A stretch of DNA of 64,000 bases. It comes from Viscum album (taxonomy: Eukaryota; Streptophyta; Magnoliopsida; Santalales; Viscaceae). Positions 12,710-23,884 of the stretch are shown in pieces. The DNA is taken from positions 366,310,067-366,374,066 of the forward strand of contig OY728157.1 in the NCBI GenBank assembly GCA_963277665.1, read 5' to 3'. A program made the position numbers and the translations under genes. Below the pieces are notes generated by a model. The model had not been told where the DNA came from and did no database searches. It saw only the letters and a list, made by a program, of their open reading frames with translations. How positions within the stretch are numbered: the stretch's first letter is position 1; every line of letters begins with the position of its first letter.

Positions 12710-12801
12710 AAGATTCAGGGGAACTTACCTCAAAAAGGCCAAGGGATCAAGGCCAAGCTTATGATATCACTATTACTGAGTTATAAGCTCCGAAAGACGT
12801 A

Positions 12802-12984
12802 GTGGCATGTAATTTAATGGTTTCCTCAAGTTTAGAAAATACGTTATTTGATTCTGGATCATCGCATTGTTTCATATCTTACCAGTTTGATAAGAAAATT
12901 AGATATTTCAAATTTGATTTAACAAGGGAGCTGTCAGTTAAAACTCTTAAGGGAAGTATCATTGCAACAAATTTTTGTGAATAA
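12802..12984 (+). pseudogene. Element B aspartic protease fragment
   Basis: A 60-codon open stretch contains LFDSGSSHCFIS at about 12844-12879, the D-S/T-G active-site loop of retropepsins with the hydrophobic tail typical of gypsy proteases. The later ILG-D-W segment is recognisable near 13063-13090 ('iimdwildhdaki'). Protease would cut the Gag-Pol polyprotein. Stops bound the fragment on both sides. Confidence 0.8.
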
Positions 12985-13248
12985 GTCCCCATTAGAGCAT
13001 ACAAATGATCTTTATCTGCTGATCTCATCATCTTACCTATGATTTAATTTGATATAATCCTAATTATGGATTGGATTTTGGACCATGATGCGAAGATTTA
13101 TTGTTAGAAGAATGAGTTTTTGATTTTTGATGATGATGATGATAAAGAACACCATATCATTAGAGCATAATCGTCACCACCTAATTCTTATCTTGATCCA
13201 CCTCCAGTAGCTCAACTAAATTCAATTATTAGGGAGGAATAGAATGAA

Positions 13249-14243
13249 ATGACTGTGGGTAAGGAAAGGAATGTTCAAATAGAGGATATAACTATTGTGA
13301 AAGAATATGTAGAAGTGTTTTCGGAAGATTTACCAGGACATCCTCTAGAACGAGAAGTTGAGTTTTCCATTGATTTAATTCCAGGATCAAGTCCTATATC
13401 GAAGAACCCTTATAGAATGGCCACTGTGGAATTATTTGAACTAAAGAAACAAATAGAGGAATTGAGTAATAACGGATTTATTCGCCCTAGTGTTTTTCCA
13501 TGGGGAGCCCCTGTTCTTTTTAAAAAAAAAGAAAGATGGATCTATGAGGTTATGTATCGACTACAGGGAGAATAATGATATAAAAATATAGGACAAGTAT
13601 CCCCTACCTCGCATTGATGATTTTTTGACCAACTGCGTGGAGCTCAATAATGTTACAAGATTGACCTTCGATATGGATACCATTGGTTGTGTTTGAAGAA
13701 GGAAGACATTCTAAAGACCACATTTTGAACCTGGTACGGGCATTATGAGTTTACAGTAATGCCTTTTGGGATTACTAATGCACCCTCTGTTTTCATGGAT
13801 CTAATGAGCAGAGTTGTCAAGGAATATCTCGATGATTTTGTATTGGTATTTATTTTGGATATCTTGGTATACTCCAAAAGCTACAAAGATCAAGAAAATC
13901 ACCTACGTATTATCCTGAAGACTCTTAGAGGGCATGAATTAAATGGGAATTTTAGCAAGTGTAAATTCTAGTTTCCAGAGATTTATTTTCTTGGCCATAT
14001 TATCTCAATGGATGGGATCTCTACTGATCTTGCTAATACAAGAGCAATCCATGAATGTACCACACCAATGAGTATAACCGAGGTACGTATTTTTATTTGT
14101 TTAGCAGGTTATTATCGACGTTTCATCTAGAATGTTGTCGGGTTGACTAACCCATTAATGAATCTCACACGTAATAGAGTTAGTTTTTTTGTACAAAAGA
14201 GTGTGAAGTATGTTTTGAAGAACTGAAGAGAAGATTAGTCAAT
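13249..14243 (+). pseudogene. Element B reverse transcriptase
   Basis: The first open stretch (13249-13575) includes EDLPGHPLEREVEFSIDLIP and FIRPSVFPWGAPVLF. The frame shifts in the A-run near 13522-13533 and continues with KDGSMRLCIDYR and KYPLPRIDD. The IDLRYGYH segment and EDILKTTF follow in another frame with stops, one clearly from CGA to TGA near 13725. 13759-13971 reads [19 protein letters not shown], then [11 protein letters not shown] where FIDD is expected, so the first catalytic Asp is Leu. The thumb/connection part (GHIISMDGIS, LAGYYRRF) runs to about 14200. RT copies the RNA into cDNA; this copy is dead. Confidence 0.88.
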
Positions 14244-14640
14244 GCTTATATATTGACTCTACCATCGGGGAATGATGGTTTCGTAATTTATAGTGATGCA
14301 TCGAAGAAAGGACATGGTTGTATCCTTATGCAGAATGATAGAGTTATTGCCTATGCATCACGACAGCTAGAAATTCAAGAGAAAAACTATCCTAATCATG
14401 ATCTTGAGTTACCTATTGTAATCTTTGCTTTAATGATATGGAGACATTATATCTATGGTGAAAAATATGAGATATATACCGATCATAAGAGTTTGAAGTA
14501 TATTTTCTCACAAAAACAACACAACATGAGGCAAAGGAGATGGCTTGAACTACTCAAGGATTATGATTTCATGATACACTACCACCCCAGGACGAAAAAT
14601 AAGGTGGCAGATGCTTTGAGAAGAAAAGATCATGGAGTTT
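14244..14640 (+). pseudogene. Element B RNase H
   Basis: First part of a 330-codon open stretch (14253-15245), the longest in the window. It shows VIYSDASKKGHGCILMQ (first Asp), then VIAYASRQLEIQEKNYPNHD, LELPIVIFALMIWRHYIYG, YTDHKSLKYIF with the Asp retained, and HPRTKNKVADALRR at the end. Catalytic residues look intact here, unlike those of RT. The start codon in the track is internal; the domain is part of a polyprotein. Confidence 0.88.
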
Positions 14641-16205
14641 TGAATGTGATGAGAATTGAAAGAGATCCGATTTTCATTGATATAGTAAAGATGGATATGG
14701 GAATTACCATGGAAGGTGAAACAACGATACTTTTTCAAATGGTGTCCAAACCATATTTACTAGAAAGGATAATGAGTTCTCAGACCGATGATGAAGAATT
14801 TCAAATGAAGATTAGAGCTGTGTATAATGGGAGATTGAGTGAATTTTTGTTTGAAGATGGAATTTTGAAATTTGGGAAGAGACTTTGTGTTCCTTATATA
14901 CTTTATCTAAAAAGGGAATTGATGGATGATGCTCATAGTTCCAATTTCTCTATACACCTTGGGAGCACCAAAATGTATAGAGATTTGAAGGAACATTTTT
15001 GGTGGGACAACATGATGAGGGAGATTGTTGATTTTGTGTCAAGATGTATGGTTTTTCAACAAGTGAAAGCTAGAAGGCAACATCCTGGAGGAGTCATGAA
15101 ACGTCTTCCCATACCTGAGTGGAAATGGGATAATATCCTAATGGACTTTTTCTTGGGACTACCTAAGACCCCTAGAAAGAATGATGCAATATGGATCATT
15201 GTTGATCATCTTACCAAGTCAGCACATTTTCATGCTATAAGATAATATTTATCCCTTGAATGTCTAGAAAGGCTATATATTAATGAAGTTGTGAGACTTC
15301 ATGGATTACCCCTATCGATTTTTTCTGATCATGATCCCCGTTTTACTTCAAGATTCAGGAAGAGTCTTCAGAAGGCCTTGGATTCTGAACTTTGTTTGAG
15401 CACTACCTACCACACTCAAATAGATGGACAATCAAAACAGACTATTAAAACCTTAGAATACATGTTGAGATCATTCTCACATGACTTTCATGTTATGTGG
15501 GATCAATATTTACCTCTGGTAGAATTTTTCTATAGCAATAGATTCCATTCAAATATTTAAATGGCACCATATGAAGCATTATACGGAAAGAGATGTCTCA
15601 CACCAACCTGTTGGGATGAAATTTGTGAAAGAAAACTTGTAGGCCCAGAACTGGTGGAGGAAACTATGGAAAAGGTATAAGTAATCCAAAACCTCATCAA
15701 AGCAGCTCAAAGTAGGCAGAAGAGCTATGCCGATAACCAAAGAAAGGATTTGGAATTTCATGTAGGAGATCATGTTTTCTTGAAGGTATCCCCATGGTAG
15801 AGAGTTATATGTTTCGATAAGAAATGTAAAATGAGTTTCTGGTACATCAGAACTTTCGAAATTCTAGAACGAATTGGGGTTGTAGCTTACCGTTTGGAAA
15901 TGCCGCCGAATCTCTCCATTGTTCACGATGTGTTCCACGTATCACTATTGAGAAAATACATGCCTGGCCCAACGCAGGTAATCACTTACGAGGAATTATA
16001 ACTTCATCTTGATCTATCTTATTGCAAAGAGCCCATTAGGATTCTTGATATGAGAGAACAAATGCTGTGAAATAGGATGACTTGTCTGGTAAAAGTTCTA
16101 TGGAGGAACCATAAGATGAAAGAGGCAACGTCGGAAGCCGAGAAACTTATGATGAAGAACCACCCGAGTATTTTTATGCAGTATTATTCTAGAAATTTTG
16201 AGGAT
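14641..16205 (+). pseudogene. Element B integrase with chromodomain-like tail
   Basis: The zinc-binding N terminus shows HLGSTKMYRDLKEHFWW and CMVF, where the last Cys is Phe. The core has IPEWKWDNILMDF (first Asp), IWIIVDHLTKSAHF and FSDHDPRFTSRF (second Asp). The third catalytic residue, normally Glu in DGQSERT, is Lys (DGQSKQT). One stop lies at 15243 and more after 15560. The C-terminal part includes GDHVFLKVSP, then EEPIRIL-like and CLVKVLWRNHKMKEAT segments resembling the end of gypsy chromodomains, and a final NFEDEI just before the polypurine tract. Integrase would insert the cDNA and the tail may direct it to chromatin. Confidence 0.88.
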
Positions 16206-16220
16206 GAAATTATTTGAAGT

Positions 16221-16229
16221 AGGGGAGAA
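16221..16229 (+). other. Element B polypurine tract
   Basis: AGGGGAGAA directly precedes the 3' LTR start TGTAACACCCC. It is the expected plus-strand primer. Confidence 0.8.
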
Positions 16230-18556
16230 TGTAACACCCCAAGCTTCCACGGTACAATTCTTTTTGAATAATACAGCAGCGTGTGTTGTACTCAACTTTG
16301 AGTTCTTACACACACCAAAACCAATCAAACTAGCCGTTATGGATAGTAATACCCACTTTTTGAAATTTTATAAATTTTATCGTTCAATTTAGACTTTCTT
16401 TTTGGATTCGGAATATCGAAATTAGCTTATGGTTAATTTTTGGTATTTTTCGGAAAACATTCAATTTTTTATGAATAGTGAAAAAACCCTAAGTTATAGT
16501 TTAAAACAGAATTTTTATTTAAATAATTATTTATTTTATTTAAATTTAATTAAGGTCAAAATATATACATGATACCTATATAAGTTCAATTTAATTCATT
16601 GGATTTAGTTTAGAATAATTTTAGATATATAAAAATTTTATTGAACTTTTCACCGTCTTTTACCCACCTCCTAAAAGAATTTGGAAATTCACATAAAATT
16701 TAATTTTACCGCTTCTGTGAGTGGAATTTAAAAAATCCCTAAGACACTGTTAATATCAGGGAGTAAAATGTGGTTCAATGAGATGAAAATATTTTTTGGT
16801 GAATAGTAACTTTTTAATATTATTTACCACGGTCAAAAGTAAATAGGGAAACTAAGGGTAAAAATGATATTAATATTACACTAACACTTGTACTAATTCT
16901 ATTGTACAAGTGTATCTTGACCAAAAACAAACTATGGAATAAAATATTATCATATAGGTCCACTTGGATTAGATTAGGACATTTATTATTATTTAATTCA
17001 AAGAAGAGTTAAAAGAGATAAAATCAATGTTTAATAACTAAAACATTTTTAATATATTGTTATACATAAGATAAATTTGATTATAAATTTTCATTAGAAA
17101 TCTAAAAATATTTCCTACATAATTGAATATTATTTTATTTTTTATACATTATATAATTTATTTTATTTTTGACACAATGGTGATGCATTAACTACCTAAT
17201 TAATGAAATTTTAAAATAATTTATATTATAAATATCAATATAAATGTAATTTGAGTCGTTTTATTAATTAAACTAATTTTATAGGTTAATATGACATATT
17301 AGGATTGGTTATATAAATTTTTTTTTTGTAATAACACTGTTATGAAATTATCAAAAACAAAATACCCAATACTGTCAAAATTGACATAAATGAGTTTTAA
17401 AAACAAATATTATATTATTAATTGATATTCTATTCCAAAAAATCTAATGTTCGACCAAAGGACTTATATAATGATAGGTTAATCATTAATTGAACACTTG
17501 GGGGTATCTTAGATGTATATAGTAAGTTTATTAACTATATAATATAAAAATACAAAGAGACATGGTAAATGTCAAAGATACCCTTTCAAGATTTTAAGAA
17601 TATTTTCAAAGTAAATGTTTTATTTTATAATTTTGTGATTTTTAAATGATTTTAAAAAAAGATATATTTCACTCAAATAGTTTTGATTTCATCTATGTCA
17701 ACATTAATCGATGGATTTTATGCTTATATGAAATTGATTTATTATATAAAACATCCATAATGTATTGAATGATTTGTTACATGTTTGACTGTGGATGTGT
17801 TATTTTTATACCATTTATGGTTTACAGAGAAAAGTATTGACATTTTGTATTTTAGTTTTGATACGAATGTTTATGTTATGTTTAAACCTATTCATATGAT
17901 AAATTCATTGGACTTAATAAGTGACCGGTGGAGCCCGGTATAGCTCCTCGATGCATCGTTAGGTCTCATGAGACAAACTAGTGTCTTACCACGAGGGCTT
18001 GACAAAATCTTATTTGTAGTCTTGGAACGTGGCCTTGGCTATGTGGTTATGATAGTCTGGAATTATTTATTCCTTTATTATGAAACTGGTTATTGATATT
18101 TCATGTGATTATTTGATTAGAAGAATATCCATGTGAATAAGTAAATGGCATTATTTCATTTTATTTCTGCCATATTAAGATGATGTTCATGTTTAAATGG
18201 TGTTTGTTTTAGTTATACACTACCTTAAATGTTTATGCTTATTTATTAAAGTTTCCGCTATATTTTCATCCTTATTGGGCATCTGAGCTCTCCCCTTTCT
18301 ATGTTTTATTTTTCCAAGGATGTAAAGAAGTATTTTATGAATGACCTGCAGGGATAGTATGAGGGGTTATGATTGTAGACTATGGAGACTATGTTGTTGT
18401 AGTTTACATTTTATGATGTAATGTAAACATTATGAATGTACCTAGTGATTCTGAGGCTACTAAAATAATCGGTCTTTCGAGATTTGATCTTTTTTGATCA
18501 TGCCAATGTTATGTAATAATGCACTAACTTTGGGTAACTGGGGTCTGGGTGTTACA
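16230..18556 (+). repeat. Element B 3' LTR, with about 1.4 kb internal deletion
   Basis: Starts TGTAACACCCCAAGC and ends gttaca. Collinear with the 5' LTR up to gtcaaa at 17571-17576, where it jumps to the sequence that follows gtcaaa at 10240 in the 5' LTR. The missing block holds the TATA-like box and both hairpin units, which elements C1 and C2 keep, so loss here is more likely than gain in the 5' LTR. Confidence 0.88.
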
Positions 18557-18561
18557 ATATT
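18557..18561 (+). repeat. Target-site duplication of element B, right copy
   Basis: atatt immediately follows the LTR end. It differs from the left copy (atatc) at one base, consistent with an old insertion. Confidence 0.65.
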
Positions 18562-18589
18562 CCATTCTCCCTTATGAGGATTTTTCAAC

Positions 18590-18900
18590 CCTAGAGTGAT
18601 GTAACCGACACCCATTAGTGGTAGAAATAAACATGGATATAGAAGTGCACAAGGAATCCCATAATGAGAATGATGTTAAAGTCATTCATCTTGAGGAAAA
18701 AGAAAATCCACAAGAAATGGTAACCACCTATCTCAAGGGGGAACTCCCAACACAAGCATATATACTAATATCATGCCCATAGTGGTGTATTAAGAATCAT
18801 TATGCCTATAAGGTGCTATATTTTAAGGCCCGTACATACCATAATCACAACAGATATAAAGGAGTGTGATGCACCTTTATGAAATAAATAAGAAACTAAA
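18590..18900 (-). pseudogene. Element A aspartic protease remnant
   Basis: On the minus strand at about 18890-18858 the reading FHKGASHSFIS matches the gypsy protease active-site region FDxGASHSFIS, with the catalytic Asp-Ser/Thr lost. Further down, at about 18690-18630, a KMNDFNIILIMGFLVHF segment matches the usual 'MNDFDIILGMDWL..H' block. Stops are frequent. After removing element B, RT follows in the expected order. Confidence 0.75.
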
Positions 18901-19257
18901 TTACTGGCTACAAAAATAGTACCCTAACCATATGTGCCCCAAGATTATGCTCTTTAGGAGTTGGATACACTTCATAAATATGGACCAAACCACAACCCTA
19001 AAATGGATTAAGAGTAGTCTGGGTAGGTCTACTCTATTGATGCTGAACTTTTGAAATATGATAACCTTGGATACAACAACAAAATAAACCTAACTTGCTG
19101 GTATAAGACCAATTTTTATCTTGATGCAGATTCGATGATCATGTACTAGAGTGTTGTGTTGGTATGTATCCCCTCTCTTTGGGAACTTGAGGAAAATATT
19201 AGAAACAATGTTGGAGATGACCCATCTTGAAACATGTTCAACACTCGATGAACTTCT

Positions 19258-20100
19258 TTATACACTAAGGCTTCTTATAGCCTAACCCTTCACATTGGTG
19301 ACACACCAAATAACTTTTAGTGTGAGCTACCTGGTTAGTAGTATCACAACGGGCACTATCGATACAATGTTTCCAACCACTTGATAATCCACTTACCTAT
19401 CTGGAACCATCGCAACTCACATTGATAGATTCACTCAGGTTCCACTCAGTGATGATGGCTCGATTAATTATCTCTGAAATGTTGGACAACTAGAAAATGT
19501 TAACCAGTGATCAGATGGATTATGAAAAACAATCCTCAAAAAATCTCGTAGTAATCATCTCATAACTAGTCAATATCGGTGGAAAACACTATAATTTGGT
19601 GAAATGAGATGAATACTCCATCACCCACATGTCACCTTGATGATGGTTCATGAGCTCTTGATAATGGTTTTTTCTCAATTTCCTAGGAATAAATTCATTG
19701 AATAAGGCTATCTAGAAGTCCAGCTAGACCATACCCTGATGTCGACCATCCTAGATGAGGACATCCCACCAATTCATAATAGAATCACAAAGCATATATT
19801 CCATGAGATTGAAACTCCAATATGGAGGAATCTCTATATGGTCAAATATAGAAAACATGGCCTATAACTAGGAATCCTTATCCTAATTTCCTCCATCTCC
19901 TGAGAAGGTGGAAAATGTGGATGTTGGAACTCAATAGTTAGTTCTTCCATAAAAGGTGTAGGTTGAGGTGCACCCTATACAGAATGCATGAAGTTGAAGA
20001 AGCTATCACAAAACTAAGCATCAGTTCCCAGTGGAATATTTATAGGAGGCTCCTCTGGTGGAACTACATGACGTATCACTGGTGTCTCAAAGGTCCCCAC
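19258..20100 (-). pseudogene. Element A gag remnant with zinc knuckle
   Basis: The capsid part is recognised at about 19710-19580 on the minus strand: FNEFIPRKLRKNHYQELM followed by HHQGDMWVMEYSSHFTKL, the retrotransposon_gag pattern 'F...YFP...R......F..L.QG.MSV.EY...F..L'. A knuckle lies at 19303-19262, CHQCEGLGYKKPxC, with the zinc-binding His replaced by Tyr and a stop before the last Cys. The N-terminal part runs towards 20100 with PPINIPLGTDA. Gag assembles the particle; stops make this copy inactive. Confidence 0.75.
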
Positions 20101-20366
20101 ATATCGAGTGTTCTCATCATAAATTTTTTGGTGTACAACGTGATAATTTTTTGCTGGAACAACTGAAATATTTCAAAGAGAACTCCTCATATAAGATTTA
20201 TTACATATTTAAATTCTGAAAAAAATAAAGAACACGTAAAATACCTTCTTATACATTAGTCACAACCACCATAATTTTCCTGGAGCTAGGTCTAGGTGAT
20301 AAAATATTTCATAGAAGGATCAAGAGACACAACCAACTTCCAACTACAAAGGTCGAGTCTGGGTCA
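20101..20366 (-). other. Element A leader between primer site and gag
   Basis: No gene visible. The stretch lies between the primer site and the first gag-like reading on the minus strand. Confidence 0.45.
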
Positions 20367-20379
20367 TGATCTCGTACCA
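20367..20379 (-). other. Element A primer-binding site (degenerate, tRNA-iMet type)
   Basis: On the minus strand TGGTACGAGATCA immediately follows an LTR end in TTTCA. It differs from TGGTATCAGAGCA at three or four positions. Confidence 0.65.
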
Positions 20380-23300
20380 TGAAATAGAGGTTCCATAATA
20401 TAGAGTTTGAAATGAAAGGTATTGAATAAAATACGCATTAAATTAAATTTGGAATTCCATTTAGCGGTAACCATTTCATTTTAAAACTCTATCTTATTGC
20501 GATTTACTATTATTTTTTTATAAATATCTTATCCCAGTTAATCGCACCACCAATTCTAAATTTATAAATTACCACACTCCTTATAAATTGAGATTGGCAT
20601 GTCAAGTAACTACGATCTAGATTGTATGTTCGATGTCAGGATGTAACAAGATATATATAGTGATTTTATTGAATAAACATTCATTACCAATTTATAGAAC
20701 TAGTTACTTCTTAAATTACCATTGGAATTCACTGATCAAATCAACAAATATGTCATAGTTGGTTAATTAAGGTGTCACCATAGATCTATGTCATAAAAAA
20801 CGTTTATATTTATGTTTTCACTTAAATTAATCCAATTATTTCATTCTTTCAGGAACACCATCACACTTCAATACATAACAACAAGGCACTCACAACAATC
20901 ACATGTAATATAGGCAATTCATGAAAATATGTAGATATGGCATGGCACAATTCATGAAATTTAAGTCCTAATGTGCCTAGTATGATACCTGATTATTATA
21001 TGACCTTATATCCACAAGGAAGGGTAAAAACCATAATATTAATATTAATAATTTAAACAACATGAAATATGTCCATCACCAAATAGAGAAAATCTTGAAA
21101 CTGTAATAAGCACAACCGATAACATAATTAACCCATCCTATGTAATTTGGGTTTCCTCTATACATGGTTTAGCTACTCCCATACACATTATCATTACTAA
21201 ATACCATTTTTTCATAGTCTCCTTTCTAATACCACAATAGTATAACAAAAATAAATTCTATAAAACCATTTTGTATCATCCCACCTAGATGACACTTAGT
21301 GGTTCCCTAAGATAGTTCCCACAAGACCTCAATGAAACCTCCCCATTTTCAAGAGGCTACTGAATTGAAACCAGGACCCAGGGTGTGTGTGTGGGGAGAC
21401 TTTTTCCTCATATATTAGAGTATAAAAAAGTGGAATATAACAAACAAGAAATAATTAAAGAAAATATTATAATGAAAATTAGACTAGTAACCAACCGTAG
21501 CAGAATCGGTAATACGAATAGACAACAAAATAATAATAAATTACCATAAAATAGGAAATAACAAGTGGAAGATGAAGAAATAATGTATATAAAAGATGAC
21601 GATGATTGGGTAGTTATATAAAATGACCACACGTGGGGTAATAGGGGTGACATGAATATACATCATGCTATAAAAAATAATAAAACATACAAGTTGTAAC
21701 TATTGGAATAACAAGAAAAGGCCCACCCCAACTCCTATAAGTTATCCTAAAGCTCAAAATAATTCATTATAATTTGGTCTCTTAGCTTAATCTATACCAT
21801 AAATAATAATTTCTACTTGGGAACTAAAGGTGTCCCAAGAAGGGTGTGAGATATACTGAGTAGGACACCACCAATTGCGTCTAGATCAATCCAGTATGTG
21901 CATATAAAATGAGCAGTGTGATAAAAAATAATTAATTCAATGTAATAAATAAATAATATACACCTAACTAGGTTCTACTTAGGACACTCATCCAATCACT
22001 ATATGATTCTTCCTAAGAATGAAATCTCTAAACAGAGGTAACCTTTAAAAGTGTTAAATATGGTAAGAGATTCTAAAATTAAAGCATCAAAGGATAGACC
22101 ATCCCCATGCAAGTGATTTGGTTTTATTGGTGTGTACTAAGGAGTTTCAATTCCATATTATTACTATTTATTTTAATAAAAATCATGGTAAATTATTAAG
22201 ATAAACCCTGATCCTATCTATGGTGATCCCATGGGAATTTAGACTATCAATCTAGGGGCTCTGTAGATGATCAATGACATGGTATTATGACCAAGGAAAC
22301 CCATGAATGAGATCCCAAGTGTCACTCCTGGGATGGTTTGTAAATAGTGAGAAAGAACCCATGTTTCCATCCCTTATATCACACATAGGGGTCAATATAT
22401 CTCTCGTGGCATGGTACAACCATCATACCATTGAGGCAATCCATAGGGTAACCCCTAGGGAACCAATGTTACTGTTATGGACGTTAAATAGAAAATGCAT
22501 GGCAAGACTATCCCAGGATTTGCTAGTGTTGACCCCCTCATATCTAAAATTCATTAAAAAAACTAACTAGAAAGTACAAAGAACCTATCCACGGGATCCT
22601 TATGTTGGGACCCCTTGTATAACTCTCATACAAAGGTGATAGTATTATTTGGTTTGAAAAAAATACCATTTAGAAAAAAAATCAATTATAATATTCTAAA
22701 AAAATAAACATTTAATTTAGTTAAAAAAATCTAGTTAAGGAATGAAATGTAGGGTCATAAATCATGATATAACACTCTATTCAATTCATTTTATACTTTA
22801 AAACATCAATTATAAGTCCACACACACCTCAAGGTAAGTTTATCAATTACAATAAAGGGTCTTTATGGTTCATAAAGTTAGGTACACCCATTTGGGTGGC
22901 TCAAGATAAGGCGATCAAACATTAGGTCGATTCACTAGTAGCAAAGGTCACATGAAAAACATATAAACTTCTTAATTTAATTTATTAATTATTTTAGAGG
23001 TTCCACTAGAATGTTTTGGCATGTGGAAATTGTCACAGGTTTTATAATTCATCAAAAATTTGGGAAAGAAGCTGGACTACCTACCTTTGGTTTATATTGC
23101 ACTCCTCATCCCACGTTTTCCATTTAATCAATCTAGAACAAGTGTTATCAAAGAAATCATCAAATTCTCTAAAAATCGTGGAAATGATGTCACAACTAAA
23201 TTGTTCAATAGATTAGATGTGATAATTGAAAAATAATAAAGATGAGCAAAGAGATTACCGAGAGGAGTCTAACACATCTGGAGACATAACATACAGAGAC

Positions 23301-23884
23301 CATATAAAAGATGGATCAATATACCTATGGAGAGGAGGAGGGGGAGCTTCATGTGGATGATCATAGAGAAAAACAATGGGAGGTAAGGAAAATAATGATT
23401 AATAAAATAATAGGTGAAAATGGTCACTTCCCCATTATTTATTGGACTACATGGGTTAGCCTCATGGTTGGGAAAACCATGCACCAACTGTGAACCCTAT
23501 TCTACATCGGGGCGAGGATACACGACTTAGATGCATGATTTAGTTATACATGGGAACGTTGTGTGGAATCCACAATAAAAAATGATAGTTACCCTCATAC
23601 AGGGTGTGCTTGGGGCTGTATAATTGTAGAAAACCATGTAGACCCCTCCTCCCTTCCACCCTAGTATCGTACGTTTTGGAAACTATATGGGATTGGTGGA
23701 ACAATTTCTCCTAACCATGCGACCGAGTATGATTTCCAAAATTCAAGGGGATTCAGGCTCAAAACAAGCCTCATACACCCTCACGTCCTCTATGAATCCT
23801 TTAGGTAACAATACAAGTGTCAAAATAAGGAATTGAATTAGAAAAACAATGATTCATACCTTTGAGAAATGCATGGACATTAAA
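20380..23884 (-). repeat. Element A 5' LTR
   Basis: About 3.5 kb, bounded below by the primer site and above by the block matching the 3' LTR start (TTTAATGTCC versus TGTAACATCC). Shared blocks with 1925-4438 are listed under the 3' LTR. The part between 20380 and about 21270 has no clear counterpart in the 3' copy. No gene is visible inside. Confidence 0.75.

Larger units (their letters stand above)
7499..18556 (+). mobile_element. Element B: Ty3/gypsy retrotransposon nested in element A
   Basis: About 11.06 kb. Both LTRs start TGTAACACCCCAAGC and end gttata/gttaca. The 5' LTR is followed by a tRNA-iMet-type primer site and the 3' LTR is preceded by a polypurine tract. Internal order is gag, zinc knuckles, protease, RT, RNase H, integrase with a chromodomain-like tail. 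A near-perfect 5-bp duplication flanks it. It interrupts element A's pol in the opposite orientation, so it is younger than A. Its leader is also similar to the leader of element C2, so B, C1 and C2 are one family. All frames are interrupted and the catalytic motifs are damaged. Confidence 0.9.
1925..23884 (-). mobile_element. Element A: Ty3/gypsy LTR retrotransposon, interrupted by element B
   Basis: Minus-strand element with LTR, primer site, gag, zinc knuckle, protease, RT, RNase H, integrase, polypurine tract and LTR in the gypsy order. Its pol is split between 7498 and 18557 by the plus-strand element B; removing B joins protease (18.6-18.9 kb) to RT (below 7.35 kb). Both LTRs share blocks, for example around 2508/21841, 3439/22881 and 4381/23828. 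Every domain carries stops or frameshifts, so it is an old, inactive copy. The lower end of the 3' LTR is not resolved. Domain order and long LTRs suggest the Tekay/Del lineage; that placement is inference. Confidence 0.85.

Noticed and set aside
4452..16205. An integrated DNA virus (caulimovirus-like) as source of the RT
   Set aside because: Integrase, LTRs, primer sites and target duplications are present and no movement-protein or coat-protein reading was seen, so these are LTR retrotransposons.
16098..16392. Overlapping frames on both strands at the start of B's 3' LTR
   Set aside because: They read through the pol end and LTR start; only the pol tail and LTR are supported.
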